A stretch of 64,000 nucleotides of DNA from Rhizobium sp. SL86 (GCF_026672545.1 NZ_JAPPRJ010000001.1:2233501-2297500); one strand, 5' to 3'; numbered from the stretch's first letter, positions 26,410 through 35,647 are shown. Numbers and translations: made by a program. Notes: generated by a model from the letters alone, not told the origin.

Positions 26410-27150
26410 TTCTTTGAGCGGCGCCGGCACGTCGCAGGTCTTTGCCGGGTAGCGACAGAGATCGGCGATGATGCAGTGTTCGCATTCCGGCTTGCGGGCC
26501 TTGCAGGTGTAGCGACCGTGCAGGATCAGCCAGTGATGGGCGTGAAAGAGATACTCCTTCGGGATAACCCGCAGCAGGTTTTCCTCCACCGCATCCGGCG
26601 TGGTGCCCGGTGCCATCTTCAGACGGTTGGCGATGCGAAAGACGTGAGTATCCACCGCGAGCGTCGGGATGCCGAAGGCCATGGACATGACCACGTTGGC
26701 GGTCTTGCGCCCGACGCCCGGAAGCCGGATGAGCTCTTCGCGCGTCTTCGGGACCTCGCCGCCAAACTCGTCGATCAGCATTTTCGACAGTGCGATTACG
26801 TTCTTGGCCTTGTTGCGATAAAGCCCAATCGTCTTGATGTGTTCGATGACGCCCTCTTCACCGAGCGCCAGCATCTTGTCCGGTGTATCGGCGATCTGGA
26901 ACAGCTTGCGGGTTGCGCGGTTCACGCCGACATCGGTCGCCTGGGCCGACAGCGCGACTGCCACCACCAGGGTGAACGGGTTCACATGCTCCAACTCGCC
27001 CTTCGGCTCCGGGCGCTGGATCGAAAAGCGGCGGAAGATCTCTACCATCTCCGCCTTGCTATAGACGCTGCGGGCATGCCTGCGGCTTCTCGCCGCGCCA
27101 TTTGACTTTTGTGAGCTTTGCATGTGGGATTGCGTTTTATCAGTTGCCAT
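26362..27150 (-). CDS. nth: Endonuclease III, DNA glycosylase/AP lyase
   Basis: 262 aa. The helix-hairpin-helix RLPGVGRKTANVV contains the catalytic lysine, and LAVDTHVFRIANRL supplies the catalytic aspartate. The [4Fe-4S] cluster loop is C-x6-C-x2-C-x5-C (CKARKPECEHCIIADLC). It removes oxidised pyrimidines in base-excision repair. The N-terminus has about 40 extra basic residues (SRRHARSVYSKAEM) compared with E. coli Nth. ATG at 27150 is chosen; it is only 25 bp from the divergent DUF2244 start. The 3' end overlaps the EI24 gene. Confidence 0.95.
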   Translation of the reverse strand: MATDKTQSHMQSSQKSNGAARSRRHARSVYSKAEMVEIFRRFSIQRPEPKGELEHVNPFTLVVAVALSAQATDVGVNRATRKLFQIADTPDKMLALGEEGVIEHIKTIGLYRNKAKNVIALSKMLIDEFGGEVPKTREELIRLPGVGRKTANVVMSMAFGIPTLAVDTHVFRIANRLKMAPGTTPDAVEENLLRVIPKEYLFHAHHWLILHGRYTCKARKPECEHCIIADLCRYPAKTCDVPAPLKELPAQMIGADALAERE

Positions 27151-27175
27151 ATGCACTTCTATGACAAGCCACAGG

Positions 27176-27670
27176 ATGGAAGGCAACGTGGAGAAGGATC
27201 TTGAGCCGCCGGTTTTTGCCGCCGAACTGACGCCCTACCGGTCGTTGGGGCGAAAGGGCTTTCATGTGCTTCTGGCTCTCACCGGCATCTTCTGCCTGCT
27301 GCATGCCGCTTTCTTTCTCACGACCGGCGCCTGGCCGATCGTCTTCTTCTTCGGCCTCGATTTTCTTCTGCTTTGGGGCGCCTTCTGGCTGAACTACCGG
27401 TCGGGGCGCGCCAGGGAGGAAGTGACGGTGTCGCGCACCGACGTGTCGATCCGCAAGTTCTCACCGGCGGGCCGCATGGTGGAGCATCATTTCAACCCTT
27501 TCTGGGCTCGTTTTCGTGTGCGCCGGCACCAGGAGTTCGGCATCACTTCGATGGTTGTCACCGGCGAGGGACGGCTGACCGATGTCGGCTCCTTCCTCAA
27601 TCCGGACGACCGGGAGAGTTTTGCCAAGGCGTTCCGTGGGGCGCTGGCGACGGTGAAGCAGCGGATTTGA
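27176..27670 (+). CDS. DUF2244 family membrane protein
   Basis: 164 aa. VFAAELTPYRSLGRKGF is the family N-terminal motif. Two membrane helices follow (about 30-52 and 55-75, GIFCLLHAAFFL and IVFFFGLDFLLLWGAFWL), then a soluble beta-rich part with EVTVSRTDVSIRKF. The function is unknown; relatives often lie next to nth or cytochrome oxidase genes in alphaproteobacteria. The start is uncertain: ATG 27176 or GTG 27188, the latter with GGAAGG upstream. Confidence 0.75.
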   Translation: MEGNVEKDLEPPVFAAELTPYRSLGRKGFHVLLALTGIFCLLHAAFFLTTGAWPIVFFFGLDFLLLWGAFWLNYRSGRAREEVTVSRTDVSIRKFSPAGRMVEHHFNPFWARFRVRRHQEFGITSMVVTGEGRLTDVGSFLNPDDRESFAKAFRGALATVKQRI

Positions 27671-27674
27671 GCGA

Positions 27675-28328
27675 TTAGAGACGGTCTTCCGTGAGAGCAG
27701 GACGCTGGAAGTTCGAATTGTCGATCACAAAGGTCGCATGGTCCTGCGGGCTGCAGGTTGAAAGGTAAATCTCCTGCCCCTTCAGATAACGTTTGTTCTC
27801 GGGCGCTTGCGGATCGGGATTTGATCCATCTCGATGCGCCATGCGGGCGTAGGTGACGCTGAATGGGACGGTGAGATAGAGGCTTACATCCCACATGTCC
27901 CGTAGCTCGGGTCGATGAAGGAATATCCCATCAAGGATGAGAATGGCTCTTGGTGTTGTAATTTGCCGTCTCGGGGTTGAGGTTCTTGCATTGGTGCGGT
28001 GATCAAAGAATGTGACCGCTATTGAAGATGCGCCGCTCTTGAACGGCTCAAGCAGTTCCTGCCTGAGGGCCGGGTAGTTGTAGGAATCCTGGAAAAATCC
28101 CTGCGGCGATGTTTTCCCCTGTCGATAGCGGACTTCACGTTCATTATGAAAATCATCGATACTTGCTCTGATGATTTCCCATCCGTTGTTTTCCATGTGG
28201 AGTGCTAGGTGGTCGGCCAGATGTGACTTGCCGGCGCCATCGACTCCATCCACTGCGACCACCGTGCGTGTATGCGCGACAGCAATGATCCGTCCTGCGA
28301 GACCGGCCAACAGTGTATCTTTCGTCAC
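27675..28328 (-). CDS. Uridine-kinase-like P-loop protein
   Basis: 217 aa from a GTG at 28328 that follows GGAGAG; a TTG start at 28358 is possible. Walker A is GVDGAGKSHLA (about 27-37), then DDFHNEREVRYRQG resembles the substrate region of uridine kinases, and ILILDGIFLHRPELRD resembles the Walker B and following segment. Family members phosphorylate nucleosides or related small molecules. The true substrate is not evident. It is convergent with the DUF2244 gene (4 bp gap). Confidence 0.72.
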   Translation of the reverse strand: MTKDTLLAGLAGRIIAVAHTRTVVAVDGVDGAGKSHLADHLALHMENNGWEIIRASIDDFHNEREVRYRQGKTSPQGFFQDSYNYPALRQELLEPFKSGASSIAVTFFDHRTNARTSTPRRQITTPRAILILDGIFLHRPELRDMWDVSLYLTVPFSVTYARMAHRDGSNPDPQAPENKRYLKGQEIYLSTCSPQDHATFVIDNSNFQRPALTEDRL

Positions 28329-28470
28329 CGCTCTCTCCGATAAGAGGCTTTCTTTCAATGTTACTCAGGGTGGCCACAGAGGTTCTACGAGGTGACCGCC
28401 GAAGGAGCAAGAATCGGGTGGCATCTCTGGACGCATCATGGGAGATTTTCCGCACCACGAGGATCTGCCC

Positions 28471-29355
28471 ATGAATGCCTTCACACCCGCGCCAGATTGC
28501 GCGACCGATATCACGCCGGACGGCGAGGATTATGCCATCGTCAGCCGAGTGATCGAACTGATCACGCTCGATTACCGCGACCAGCCCTCTCTGGAGAGGA
28601 TCGCCACCGAAATCGGCCAGTCGCCGACCCAATTGCAGAAGGTGTTTACCCGCTGGGCGGGCCTGTCACCCAAGGCCTTCCTGCAGGCGGTGACCCTCGA
28701 CCATGCCAAGCGGCTTCTGGGTGACGAACAGCTGCCGCTTCTCGAAACGGCTTATGAGATCGGTCTCTCCGGCCCGGGCCGCCTGCACGATCTTTTCGTC
28801 ACGCATGAGGCGATGAGCCCCGGCGAATGGAAGGCGAAGGGTGGTGGGCTGACGATCCGCTACGGCTTCCACCCATCTCCCTTCGGGCTTGCGCTGGTGA
28901 TGGCGACCGATCGCGGTCTGGCAGGCCTTGCCTTTGCCGATGACGAGGGTGGCCGCGAGTCCTGTTTCGAGGACATGGCGAAACGCTGGCCGAATGCCGA
29001 GTATGTGGCCGATCAGCAGGCGACGGCGCCTTATGTGGCCCGCATCTTCGATCCCGGTCGCTGGTCCTCGCAGGAGCCGCTGCGCGTCGTGCTGATCGGT
29101 TCGGATTTCCAGGTGCGCGTCTGGCAGAGCCTGTTGAAGATCCCCTTCGGCAAGGCGGTCACCTATTCCGACGTGGCGCGCGACATCGGCCAGCCGACGG
29201 CAAGCCGCGCCGTGGGTGCTGCCATCGGCCGCAACCCCATCTCCTTTGTTGTGCCTTGCCACCGGGCGCTCGGCAAAAGCGGCGCGCTGACCGGCTATCA
29301 CTGGGGGCTGACCCGCAAGCGCGCCATTCTCGGCTGGGAGGCGGGGAGAGTGTGA
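28471..29355 (+). CDS. Ada-like O6-methylguanine-DNA methyltransferase with AraC domain
   Basis: 294 aa bifunctional protein. Residues 20-115 are an AraC-type helix-turn-helix (SLERIATEIGQSPTQLQKVFTRWAGLSPKAFLQ). Residues 130-290 are the methyltransferase, with the active-site cysteine in VVPCHRALG and the DNA-binding ASRAVGAAIGRNP segment. It lacks the N-terminal zinc domain with the phosphotriester-accepting cysteine of E. coli Ada, so methyl-phosphate sensing is not expected. It repairs O6-alkylguanine by suicide transfer. ATG 28471 follows GAGGAT. Confidence 0.9.
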   Translation: MNAFTPAPDCATDITPDGEDYAIVSRVIELITLDYRDQPSLERIATEIGQSPTQLQKVFTRWAGLSPKAFLQAVTLDHAKRLLGDEQLPLLETAYEIGLSGPGRLHDLFVTHEAMSPGEWKAKGGGLTIRYGFHPSPFGLALVMATDRGLAGLAFADDEGGRESCFEDMAKRWPNAEYVADQQATAPYVARIFDPGRWSSQEPLRVVLIGSDFQVRVWQSLLKIPFGKAVTYSDVARDIGQPTASRAVGAAIGRNPISFVVPCHRALGKSGALTGYHWGLTRKRAILGWEAGRV

Positions 29356-29399
29356 GGCACGATATTGGCGTGTCTCGGAGAATGTGAGAGACTGCATCC

Positions 29400-29636
29400 A
29401 TGAGAAGCAGCATCGAACTTTCAGAAGATCTCGACCGTCGTCTGGAGCGTCTTTCGGCGCGGAGCCAGCGTTCCCGCAGTGCCATCATTGAGGATGCTCT
29501 GTCCCACGGTCGGTCACTGGACTGGCAGGAGCGATGGATTGCCGGCGTCCAGGCTGGCCTTGCGGATGCCGATGAAGGGAAGTTCGCAACGGAAGCCGAA
29601 ATCGCGGATGTTCTCAACAAGTACGGCCCTGCGTGA
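29400..29636 (+). CDS. Ribbon-helix-helix antitoxin (ParD/CopG-like)
   Basis: 78 aa. The N-terminal ribbon-helix-helix (SSIELSEDLDRRLERLSARSQRS, residues 3-25, then SAIIEDALSHG) binds DNA as a dimer. The acidic C-terminal part would wrap the toxin. It starts 6 bp before the toxin gene and is the first gene of the pair, the usual antitoxin-first order. Such proteins repress their own promoter. Confidence 0.85.
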   Translation: MRSSIELSEDLDRRLERLSARSQRSRSAIIEDALSHGRSLDWQERWIAGVQAGLADADEGKFATEAEIADVLNKYGPA

Positions 29637-29642
29637 GGCGCT

Positions 29643-29930
29643 GTGAAACTCGTTTGGACCATGCGTTATCTGAACGAGCTTGAGGCCATCGGAGACTATG
29701 TCGCGCAACATGATAGAAGGGCTGCGGCACGGCTGACAAAAACGATCCATCAGAAGACAGCGTCGCTGCTTACGTCGAATCCATTTCTCGGTCGTGCCGG
29801 AGAGATCGACGGCACCCGGGAGCTTGTGATTTCCGGCACGTCCTATGTGGTCGCCTATCGGGTGCGCGAGGATATCGTTGAAGTCCTGTTCGTGCAGCAT
29901 GGTGCCCGGCAATGGCCCGATGAGGTTTAG
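29643..29930 (+). CDS. ParE/RelE-superfamily toxin
   Basis: 95 aa from a GTG. The fold is recognisable from VWTMRYLNELEAIGDYVAQHD, NPFLGRAGEIDGTRELVI, and the terminal strand VEVLFVQHGARQWP. The pattern fits ParE more than mRNA-cleaving RelE, so DNA gyrase would be the likely target; this is inference. It is convergent with the SorC-type regulator, whose stop overlaps its stop by 4 bp. Confidence 0.85.
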   Translation: MKLVWTMRYLNELEAIGDYVAQHDRRAAARLTKTIHQKTASLLTSNPFLGRAGEIDGTRELVISGTSYVVAYRVREDIVEVLFVQHGARQWPDEV

Positions 29931-30949
29931 CCTACCAGCCGCAACAACTCCCGCGCCGCACTTTCATCGGTGATCAGCGTGTTGCAGCCGATGCGGCGGA
30001 TGGTGGCGCGGATCGCCTCTGCCCGGTGTGCGCCGCCGGAGGAGAGCACGATGTGTCTGGCCTTTTTCAGTGTGTCGAGATCGATGGACATGACCCGCTC
30101 GTTGATCGGGTGATCGATCGTGCGGCCCTCGGCATCGAGAAAGTTGAACATGGTGTCGCAGACGCAGCCGCGCTCCACCAGTTCGGACAGCGTCTCATGG
30201 CTGATGAAGCCCTCCGACAGCGAGGTGGAGTGCGGGCCGATATCGCCGCAGGAAACGATGGCGAGATCGAGATTTTCCGCCAGATCGTAGAGTGTCTTCA
30301 GGCCGCATTCATCGATCAGCGCCCTTTTGGTGGCGACGGAATCGACCAGCAAAGGTGCCAGAAACATATAACATTCGGCGCCAAGCTGGCTTGCCAGCCG
30401 CCACGTGTAGTCGATCGGGTTCGTCTGGTGTACGGCGACGATGCCGCCGAGCAGGGACACCACCTTGCAGTTCTGCCGCCGCGGCGGGCGAAACCCGGAA
30501 AGGGAGGCGGTCATGGTGCGGCCCCAGCCGACGCCGATCGTCATATCGTCGGTCACCACCTCGGTCAGGAACTGGCCCAGCGCCAGGCCTACCGCCTTGG
30601 CAATTGCAGCGGCGTCCTCGCTTGCCGGTGAGGGCACAACGACCGCCTCATCCAGACCAAACGCCTTTTCGAGCTGCACTGCGAGCGCGACGCAATCCTC
30701 AATGCCTTCGCTGATCCAGATCTGCACCTCGGCGCGCTTCACCGCTTCGTCCAGCATGCGGATGACCGTGGACCGGCTGATGCCGAGCTTTTCCGCCACA
30801 TCCTTTTGCGTCAGGCCCTGATTGTAATAGAGCCAGGCCGCCCTCAGGCGCAGGGAGGCTGCTTCGGAATAGGCGATATGGGTTTCGCGTCTGAGCTTCG
30901 CCAAGGCGCATGCATCCTCGTTTTCGATGGGGATACTATCGAGAGCCAT
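29927..30949 (-). CDS. SorC/DeoR-type sugar-binding transcriptional regulator
   Basis: 340 aa. The N-terminal helix-turn-helix is LTQKDVAEKLGISRSTVIRMLDEA (about 45-70). The C-terminal sugar-phosphate-binding domain (95-335) has the VGVGWGRTM and VVSLLGGI segments of the family. These regulators sense a phosphorylated sugar. The ATG at 30949 is used; the open frame extends much further upstream but is not supported. It diverges from transaldolase, and an inverted repeat sits at the transaldolase promoter, suggesting it controls that gene. Confidence 0.9.
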   Translation of the reverse strand: MALDSIPIENEDACALAKLRRETHIAYSEAASLRLRAAWLYYNQGLTQKDVAEKLGISRSTVIRMLDEAVKRAEVQIWISEGIEDCVALAVQLEKAFGLDEAVVVPSPASEDAAAIAKAVGLALGQFLTEVVTDDMTIGVGWGRTMTASLSGFRPPRRQNCKVVSLLGGIVAVHQTNPIDYTWRLASQLGAECYMFLAPLLVDSVATKRALIDECGLKTLYDLAENLDLAIVSCGDIGPHSTSLSEGFISHETLSELVERGCVCDTMFNFLDAEGRTIDHPINERVMSIDLDTLKKARHIVLSSGGAHRAEAIRATIRRIGCNTLITDESAARELLRLVG

Positions 30950-30975
30950 GGAACAAATGTCAAATGTGATCGGCA

Positions 30976-31011
30976 AATGTCCTTGACATTCGCGCGGGCG
31001 CGCGCAGATAT
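30976..31011 (+). promoter_or_regulatory. Transaldolase promoter with overlapping operator
   Basis: AATGTC-ctt-GACATT (30976-30990) is a perfect 6-bp inverted repeat. It overlaps TTGACA (30983-30988), a consensus -35. The best -10, AGATAT (31006-31011), is 17 bp further. AAATGT is also repeated at 30955-30967. Binding of the divergent SorC-type regulator here would block the promoter. Confidence 0.5.
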
Positions 31012-31070
31012 GATGGATAACGGAGGATGAAACCATCTTCCTTCTGCCAGAACCCTTGAGGAAATTCCGC

Positions 31071-32030
31071 ATGGCCTCCAAGCTTGAACAATTGCGTTCC
31101 ATGACCACGGTCGTGGCCGATACCGGTGATATCGAGGCGGTTGCACGCCTGAAGCCGGTGGATTGCACCACCAATCCGACCATCGTCCTGAAGGCGCTCG
31201 GCACGCCCGTCTTTGCCGACCGGGTCAAGGAAGCCGTTACCTGGGGCAAAAGCCAGAATGGGTCTTCCGAAGCGGTGGTTGCCGCCGTTGCCGACCGTCT
31301 GGCGATCTCCGTCGGTGCAGCGCTCGCCGAGCTCGTGCCGGGCCGTGTATCGACGGAAGTGGATGCCGACCTCTCCTTCGATACCGAAGCCTCGATCACC
31401 AAGGCACGCGGCATCATCGCCGCCTACAAGGAGCGCGGCATTGAGCGCGACCGCATCCTGATCAAGCTCGCCTCCACCTGGGAAGGCATCAAGGCCGCCG
31501 AAGTGCTGCAGACGGAAGGCATAGACTGCAACCTGACGCTGCTCTTCTCCAAGGCCCAGGCGATTGCCTGCGCTGACGCCAAGGCGTTCCTCATCTCGCC
31601 CTTCGTCGGCCGTATCCTCGACTGGTACAAGAAGTCCACTGGTCAGGACTATACGTCCGAAACAGATCCGGGCGTCATCTCGGTGCGGCAGATTTATAAC
31701 TATTACAAGGCGAACGGCATCAGCACGATCGTCATGGGCGCCTCCTTCCGCAATGCCGGCGAGATCGAAGCGCTGGCCGGCTGCGACCGCCTGACGATCA
31801 GCCCGGCGCTGCTCGACGAACTGGACAAGGCCGAAGGCACGCTGGAGCGCAAGCTCTCGCCCGACAACATCACCGAAGATCCGTTCCAGCCGATCGACGA
31901 GAAGACCTTCCGCTGGATGCTCAACGAAGACGCCATGGCGACGGAAAAGCTGTCCGAAGGCATCCGCGCCTTCGCCAAGGATCTCGTGGCACTGCGCACC
32001 ATGGTGACGAAGGAACTGGCTGCCGCCTGA
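31071..32030 (+). CDS. tal: Transaldolase (TalB type)
   Basis: 319 aa. The Schiff-base lysine is K132 in [11 protein letters not shown], matching E. coli TalB numbering. Other motifs are [12 protein letters not shown] near the start and [12 protein letters not shown]. It exchanges dihydroxyacetone units between sedoheptulose 7-phosphate and glyceraldehyde 3-phosphate in the pentose phosphate pathway. ATG 31071 is used; an in-frame TTG 15 bp upstream is weaker. The divergent SorC regulator suggests that it is sugar-inducible rather than constitutive. Confidence 0.95.
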   Translation: MASKLEQLRSMTTVVADTGDIEAVARLKPVDCTTNPTIVLKALGTPVFADRVKEAVTWGKSQNGSSEAVVAAVADRLAISVGAALAELVPGRVSTEVDADLSFDTEASITKARGIIAAYKERGIERDRILIKLASTWEGIKAAEVLQTEGIDCNLTLLFSKAQAIACADAKAFLISPFVGRILDWYKKSTGQDYTSETDPGVISVRQIYNYYKANGISTIVMGASFRNAGEIEALAGCDRLTISPALLDELDKAEGTLERKLSPDNITEDPFQPIDEKTFRWMLNEDAMATEKLSEGIRAFAKDLVALRTMVTKELAAA

Positions 32031-32053
32031 CCTCCGCGACAGTCACGCATGAG

Positions 32054-32088
32054 AAAACGGCTCGCTCGAATAGAGCGGGCCGTTTTTT
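32054..32088. terminator. Bidirectional terminator between tal and sitD
   Basis: AAAACGGCTCGCTC - gaata - GAGCGGGCCGTTTT is a 14-bp stem with one wobble, flanked by A-run and T-run. It lies 23 bp after the tal stop and overlaps the sitD stop codon. Confidence 0.9.
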
Positions 32089-32929
32089 ATGCTGTCGGCG
32101 TGGCGGCCTTTGCCTGCAGAGTCGTCCTGATGAAAGCGAGCAGAAATACCGCTGTCATCAAAAGCACGATTGTCGGTGCCGGGGCGCTGTCGATGAAGAA
32201 GCTGAGATAGATGCCAAAAAGGCTGCAGCCGGTGGCGATGGCGATTGCGGTCAGCAGCATGGCGTGAAACCGGCGGGTCAGCAGGAAGGCGATTGCGCCG
32301 GGGGCGACCAGGAAGGCGACCGAGAGGATGATGCCGATGGCGGTGAGGGCTCCGACGACGGTCAGCGAGAGCACCGCCAGCAGACCGTAATGCAGGAGGC
32401 GCACCGGCAGGCCGATGGCCTTCGCGTGCTGGGCGTCGAAGGCGTGCAGCAGAAGATCCTTGCGCAGGATGCCGAGGAAGAGGGTGGCTGCGAGCGCGAT
32501 CAGCCCGGTCTCGATCAAATCCTGCGGTGCAATGCCCAGCATGTCGCCGAACAGGATATGGTCGAGATGGACGTCGCTTTGAACCGCCACGAACATCACC
32601 AGCCCAAGGCCGAACATGCCGGAAAAGACGATGCCGAGCACCGTGTCTTCCTTGATACGGCTGTTTTCCTTCAAATATCCGGTGGCAAGTGCGCAGGCGA
32701 GGCCGGCCAGGAAAGCGCCGAGGCTGAGCGGCAGTGAGAGCATGTAGGCGAGCACGACGCCCGGCAGCACGGCATGCGAAACCGCATCCCCCATCAGCGA
32801 CCAGCCCTTCAGCACCAGCAGACAGGAGAGCATCGCCATCGGCACCGCGATCATCAGCGTCACCAGGAAGGCGTTCTGCATGAAGGGTAGCTGGAAAGGG
32901 AGAGCCAGCAGTTGCAGGGTTTCGCTCAT
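32087..32929 (-). CDS. sitD: Manganese/iron ABC importer permease SitD
   Basis: 280 aa ABC-3 family permease with about eight to nine membrane helices. Family segments are LVLKGWSLMGDAVSHAVLPGVVLAYML near the N-terminus and VVGALTAIGIILSVAFLVAPGAIAFLL later. ATG 32929 follows GAGGAG and overlaps the sitC stop by 4 bp. Last gene of sitABCD, ending in the terminator shared with tal. With SitC it forms the channel. Confidence 0.92.
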   Translation of the reverse strand: MSETLQLLALPFQLPFMQNAFLVTLMIAVPMAMLSCLLVLKGWSLMGDAVSHAVLPGVVLAYMLSLPLSLGAFLAGLACALATGYLKENSRIKEDTVLGIVFSGMFGLGLVMFVAVQSDVHLDHILFGDMLGIAPQDLIETGLIALAATLFLGILRKDLLLHAFDAQHAKAIGLPVRLLHYGLLAVLSLTVVGALTAIGIILSVAFLVAPGAIAFLLTRRFHAMLLTAIAIATGCSLFGIYLSFFIDSAPAPTIVLLMTAVFLLAFIRTTLQAKAATPTA

Positions 32930-33786
32930 GTCGGCTCCTCCAGGGCTTGCGCACGGCGTCGCTTCGCCGCCAGCAGCCCATGTTTGGGGGCGAACACAAA
33001 CGCGATCAGGAAGATCAAGGTCTGCAGCACGACGATAATGCCGCCGGTCGCGCCGTTGAGGAAATAGCTCAGATAGGCGCCGGAGAAACTCGTGGCCGCA
33101 CCGATGCCGGCGGCCATCACGATCAGGCGCTCGAAACGATCGGTGAGCAGATAGGCCGTCGCGCCGGGGGTGACGACCATGGCGACCACGAGGAAGGCGC
33201 CCACCGTCTGCAGTGCCGCGACGGTGGAGGCGGCAAGCAGCGTGAAGAACACGGCCTTCAAAAGGTCGGGTCTGAGGCCGATGGTGCGGGCATGGTTTTC
33301 GTCGAAAAAGGCGACCATCAGGTCCTTCCATTTCAGCGCCAGCACGACAAGGCTGATGCCGCCGATCAGCACCAGCTGCAGCGTATCCTCCGGCGTGATC
33401 GCCAGAATATTGCCGAGCACGATGGTCTGGATGTTCACCGAGGTCGGCGAGAGCGAGACCATGAACAGGCCAAGGCCGAAGAAAGAGGTGAAGATCAGCC
33501 CGATGATCGCATCTTCCTTCAGTCTGGTGCGCTGGTTGAGGAAGAGCATGGCGCCGGCGGCCAGTCCGCCGGAGAGAAAGGCGCCGAGCGCGAAGGGCAA
33601 GCCCAGCATGTAGGCACCGGCCACACCCGGCACGATGGCATGCGAGAGAGCGTCGCCGATCAGTGACCAGCCTTTCAGCATCAGATAGGCGGAGAGAAAA
33701 CCGCAGACGCAGCCGACAAGCGTGCTGACCCAGATGGCGTTCAGCATGTAACCGTAGGTGAAGGGCTCAAGAAGCATCGGGAGCAT
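32926..33786 (-). CDS. sitC: Manganese/iron ABC importer permease SitC
   Basis: 286 aa ABC-3 family permease. [27 protein letters not shown] parallels Sit[29 protein letters not shown] is the conserved late segment. The basic C-terminus KRRRAQ is cytosolic. It overlaps sitB by 20 bp at its start and sitD by 4 bp at its end; an in-frame ATG at 33777 is an alternative start. Confidence 0.92.
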   Translation of the reverse strand: MLPMLLEPFTYGYMLNAIWVSTLVGCVCGFLSAYLMLKGWSLIGDALSHAIVPGVAGAYMLGLPFALGAFLSGGLAAGAMLFLNQRTRLKEDAIIGLIFTSFFGLGLFMVSLSPTSVNIQTIVLGNILAITPEDTLQLVLIGGISLVVLALKWKDLMVAFFDENHARTIGLRPDLLKAVFFTLLAASTVAALQTVGAFLVVAMVVTPGATAYLLTDRFERLIVMAAGIGAATSFSGAYLSYFLNGATGGIIVVLQTLIFLIAFVFAPKHGLLAAKRRRAQALEEPT

Positions 33787-34675
33787 CGACCTTTTCCCGC
33801 GGCTTCGGCGTCAGACTGCCGGATGTGCCGTCGCCATAGGTGACGAAGGGGCGTTCGTCATCGGTGATCACCCGGACATGTCGGGTGTCGTCATCATCAT
33901 GCAGATCGGCGCCACCGAGGATGAAGTGGCGCAAAACGCCGCCGAAGGCCTTTTCCAGGTTCTGTTCGTTGAACGTGTCTTCCGTGCGGCCATGGGCAAT
34001 CACGGTGCCCTTGACGAAGACGGTGCGATCGCAGAAATCCGGCACGCTTCCAAGGTTGTGGGTCGAGACGAGCATCACGCGGCCCTCATCGCGCAGGGCC
34101 TTCAAAAGCGCGATGATCTGTTCTTCGGTGGTTACATCGACGCCGGTAAAGGGCTCGTCCAGCAGGATCACCTGGCCTTCCTGGGCAAGTGCCCGGGCGA
34201 GAAACACGCGTTTGCGTTGGCCGCCGGACAGTTCGCCGATCTGGCGTTTGCGGAAGGCTTCCATGTTCACCCGGCGCAGTGCCTCGGTCACCATCTGCTG
34301 GTCACGGCGGGAGGGAATGCGCAGGAAATTCATGTGGCCGTAACGGCCCATCATCACCACGTCTTCGACCAGCACCGGAAAATTCCAGTCCACCTCCTCG
34401 GCCTGCGGTACGTAGGCGACCAGGTTTTTCCGGAGCGCCTCGCGGGCGGGCAACCCCAGGATTTCCACGGAGCCGCCGGACAGCGGCACGAAACCCATGA
34501 CCGCCTTGAAGAGTGTCGATTTGCCGGCGCCGTTGACACCGACCAGCGCGGTGATCGTCCCCTTCGGGATCGTGAAACTCGCATGCTTCAGGGCGGTGTG
34601 GCCATTGCGGTAGGAGACGGTCACGTCCTCCACCTTCAGGCCTTCGGGCTGCGGTTTCACCTTTCCCATCATCAT
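33767..34675 (-). CDS. sitB: Manganese/iron ABC importer ATPase SitB
   Basis: 302 aa ATP-binding subunit. Walker A is [11 protein letters not shown] (about 45-55), signature [15 protein letters not shown], Walker [12 protein letters not shown], switch [30 protein letters not shown] is typical of metal-type ABC ATPases. The C-terminal tail includes HDDDDTRH, an acidic/histidine patch that might bind metal; this is inference. Three successive ATG codons (34675, 34672, 34669) leave the exact start open. Confidence 0.93.
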   Translation of the reverse strand: MMMGKVKPQPEGLKVEDVTVSYRNGHTALKHASFTIPKGTITALVGVNGAGKSTLFKAVMGFVPLSGGSVEILGLPAREALRKNLVAYVPQAEEVDWNFPVLVEDVVMMGRYGHMNFLRIPSRRDQQMVTEALRRVNMEAFRKRQIGELSGGQRKRVFLARALAQEGQVILLDEPFTGVDVTTEEQIIALLKALRDEGRVMLVSTHNLGSVPDFCDRTVFVKGTVIAHGRTEDTFNEQNLEKAFGGVLRHFILGGADLHDDDDTRHVRVITDDERPFVTYGDGTSGSLTPKPREKVDAPDAS

Positions 34676-35562
34676 TCTGCCAGTCCCTTTGCGATCGTCT
34701 GGGTCGTGACCTTCAACAGATCCAGATACGTGGGAACAGGGCCATCCGGATCGCTGAGACTGTCGACATAGAGGATGCCGCCGTATTTGGCGCCGGTTTC
34801 GCGGGCCACCTGTTTGGCAGGATCGGGCGACACGGTGCTTTCGGAGAAGATGACGTTCACCTGGTTGGCACGCATGGCATCGATCACCGCCTTCACCTGC
34901 TGCGGTGTGCCCTGGCTGTCGGCATTCACCGGCCAGAGGTAGAGTTCCTTCAGACCGAAATCGCGGGCGAGGTAAGAGAAGGCGCCCTCGCTCGTCACCA
35001 GCCAGCGATGGTTCTCCGGCAGCGTCGCCAGCAGGTCACGGATCGGCTGGACCGTCGCCTTGATCTTGTCGGAATAGGTCTTCGCATTTGCGGCATAGGT
35101 GTCGGCGTGGGCAGGATCGATCGCGGTCAGCGCCTTGCGGATGTTTTCCACGTAGATCAGACCGTTCGTGGGCGACATCCAGGCATGTGGGTTCGGTTTT
35201 CCTTCATAGGCGCCGCCGGCAATCGCCATCGGCTCCACGCCCTCCGACACGGTCACGCTTGGCACCTTGCCCATGTTGGCGAGGAATTTTTCGAACCATT
35301 GCTCCAGGTTAAGCCCGTTTCGCAGAACGAGATCGGCATCACGCGCGCGCAAGATGTCGCGCGGGGTGGGCTGGTAATTGTGGATCTCGGCGCCGGGTTT
35401 GGTGATGCTTTCCACCTCTGCGGCGTCGCCTGCGACATTTTTCGCCATGTCGGCAATGATGGTGAAGGTGGTGACGACCTTGGGTTTGTCGGCAGCCGAG
35501 GCCGGCGAACCGGCAAGGCCGAAGGCGCAAAGGGTAAGGGCAGCAAGCAGGCGCATTCGCAC
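34672..35562 (-). CDS. sitA: Manganese/iron-binding periplasmic protein SitA
   Basis: 296 aa ZnuA/TroA-like cluster A-I binding protein with a Sec signal ([21 protein letters not shown]). Probable metal ligands are H61 ([11 protein letters not shown]), H125 (NPHAWMSP), E190/E191 region (TSEGAFSYL) and D266 ([10 protein letters not shown]). The lack of a histidine-rich loop argues against ZnuA and for Mn/Fe. GTG at 35562 is preferred because GAGGA is 8 bases upstream; ATG 35556 is the alternative. Two Mur/Fur-like boxes precede it, so repression by manganese or iron is likely. Confidence 0.92.
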   Translation of the reverse strand: MRMRLLAALTLCAFGLAGSPASAADKPKVVTTFTIIADMAKNVAGDAAEVESITKPGAEIHNYQPTPRDILRARDADLVLRNGLNLEQWFEKFLANMGKVPSVTVSEGVEPMAIAGGAYEGKPNPHAWMSPTNGLIYVENIRKALTAIDPAHADTYAANAKTYSDKIKATVQPIRDLLATLPENHRWLVTSEGAFSYLARDFGLKELYLWPVNADSQGTPQQVKAVIDAMRANQVNVIFSESTVSPDPAKQVARETGAKYGGILYVDSLSDPDGPVPTYLDLLKVTTQTIAKGLAE

Positions 35563-35577
35563 GGAATTTATCCTCTA

Positions 35578-35647
35578 TTGCAACTCATTCGCAATCTAAG
35601 CTAACGCGCAGAACGCCGTTGTCAATGCTATTGCAAATCATTCGCAA
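35578..35647 (-). promoter_or_regulatory. sitA promoter flanked by two 17-bp Mur/Fur-like boxes
   Basis: TTGCAACTCATTCGCAA (35578-35594) and TTGCAAATCATTCGCAA (35631-35647) differ by one base and are direct repeats of a near-palindrome. Their centres are 53 bp apart, about five helical turns. Between them on the minus strand lies TTGACA (35625-35620), with a weak -10 near 35602. In Rhizobium and Sinorhizobium, sitABCD is repressed by the Fur-family regulator Mur with manganese. Confidence 0.7.
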
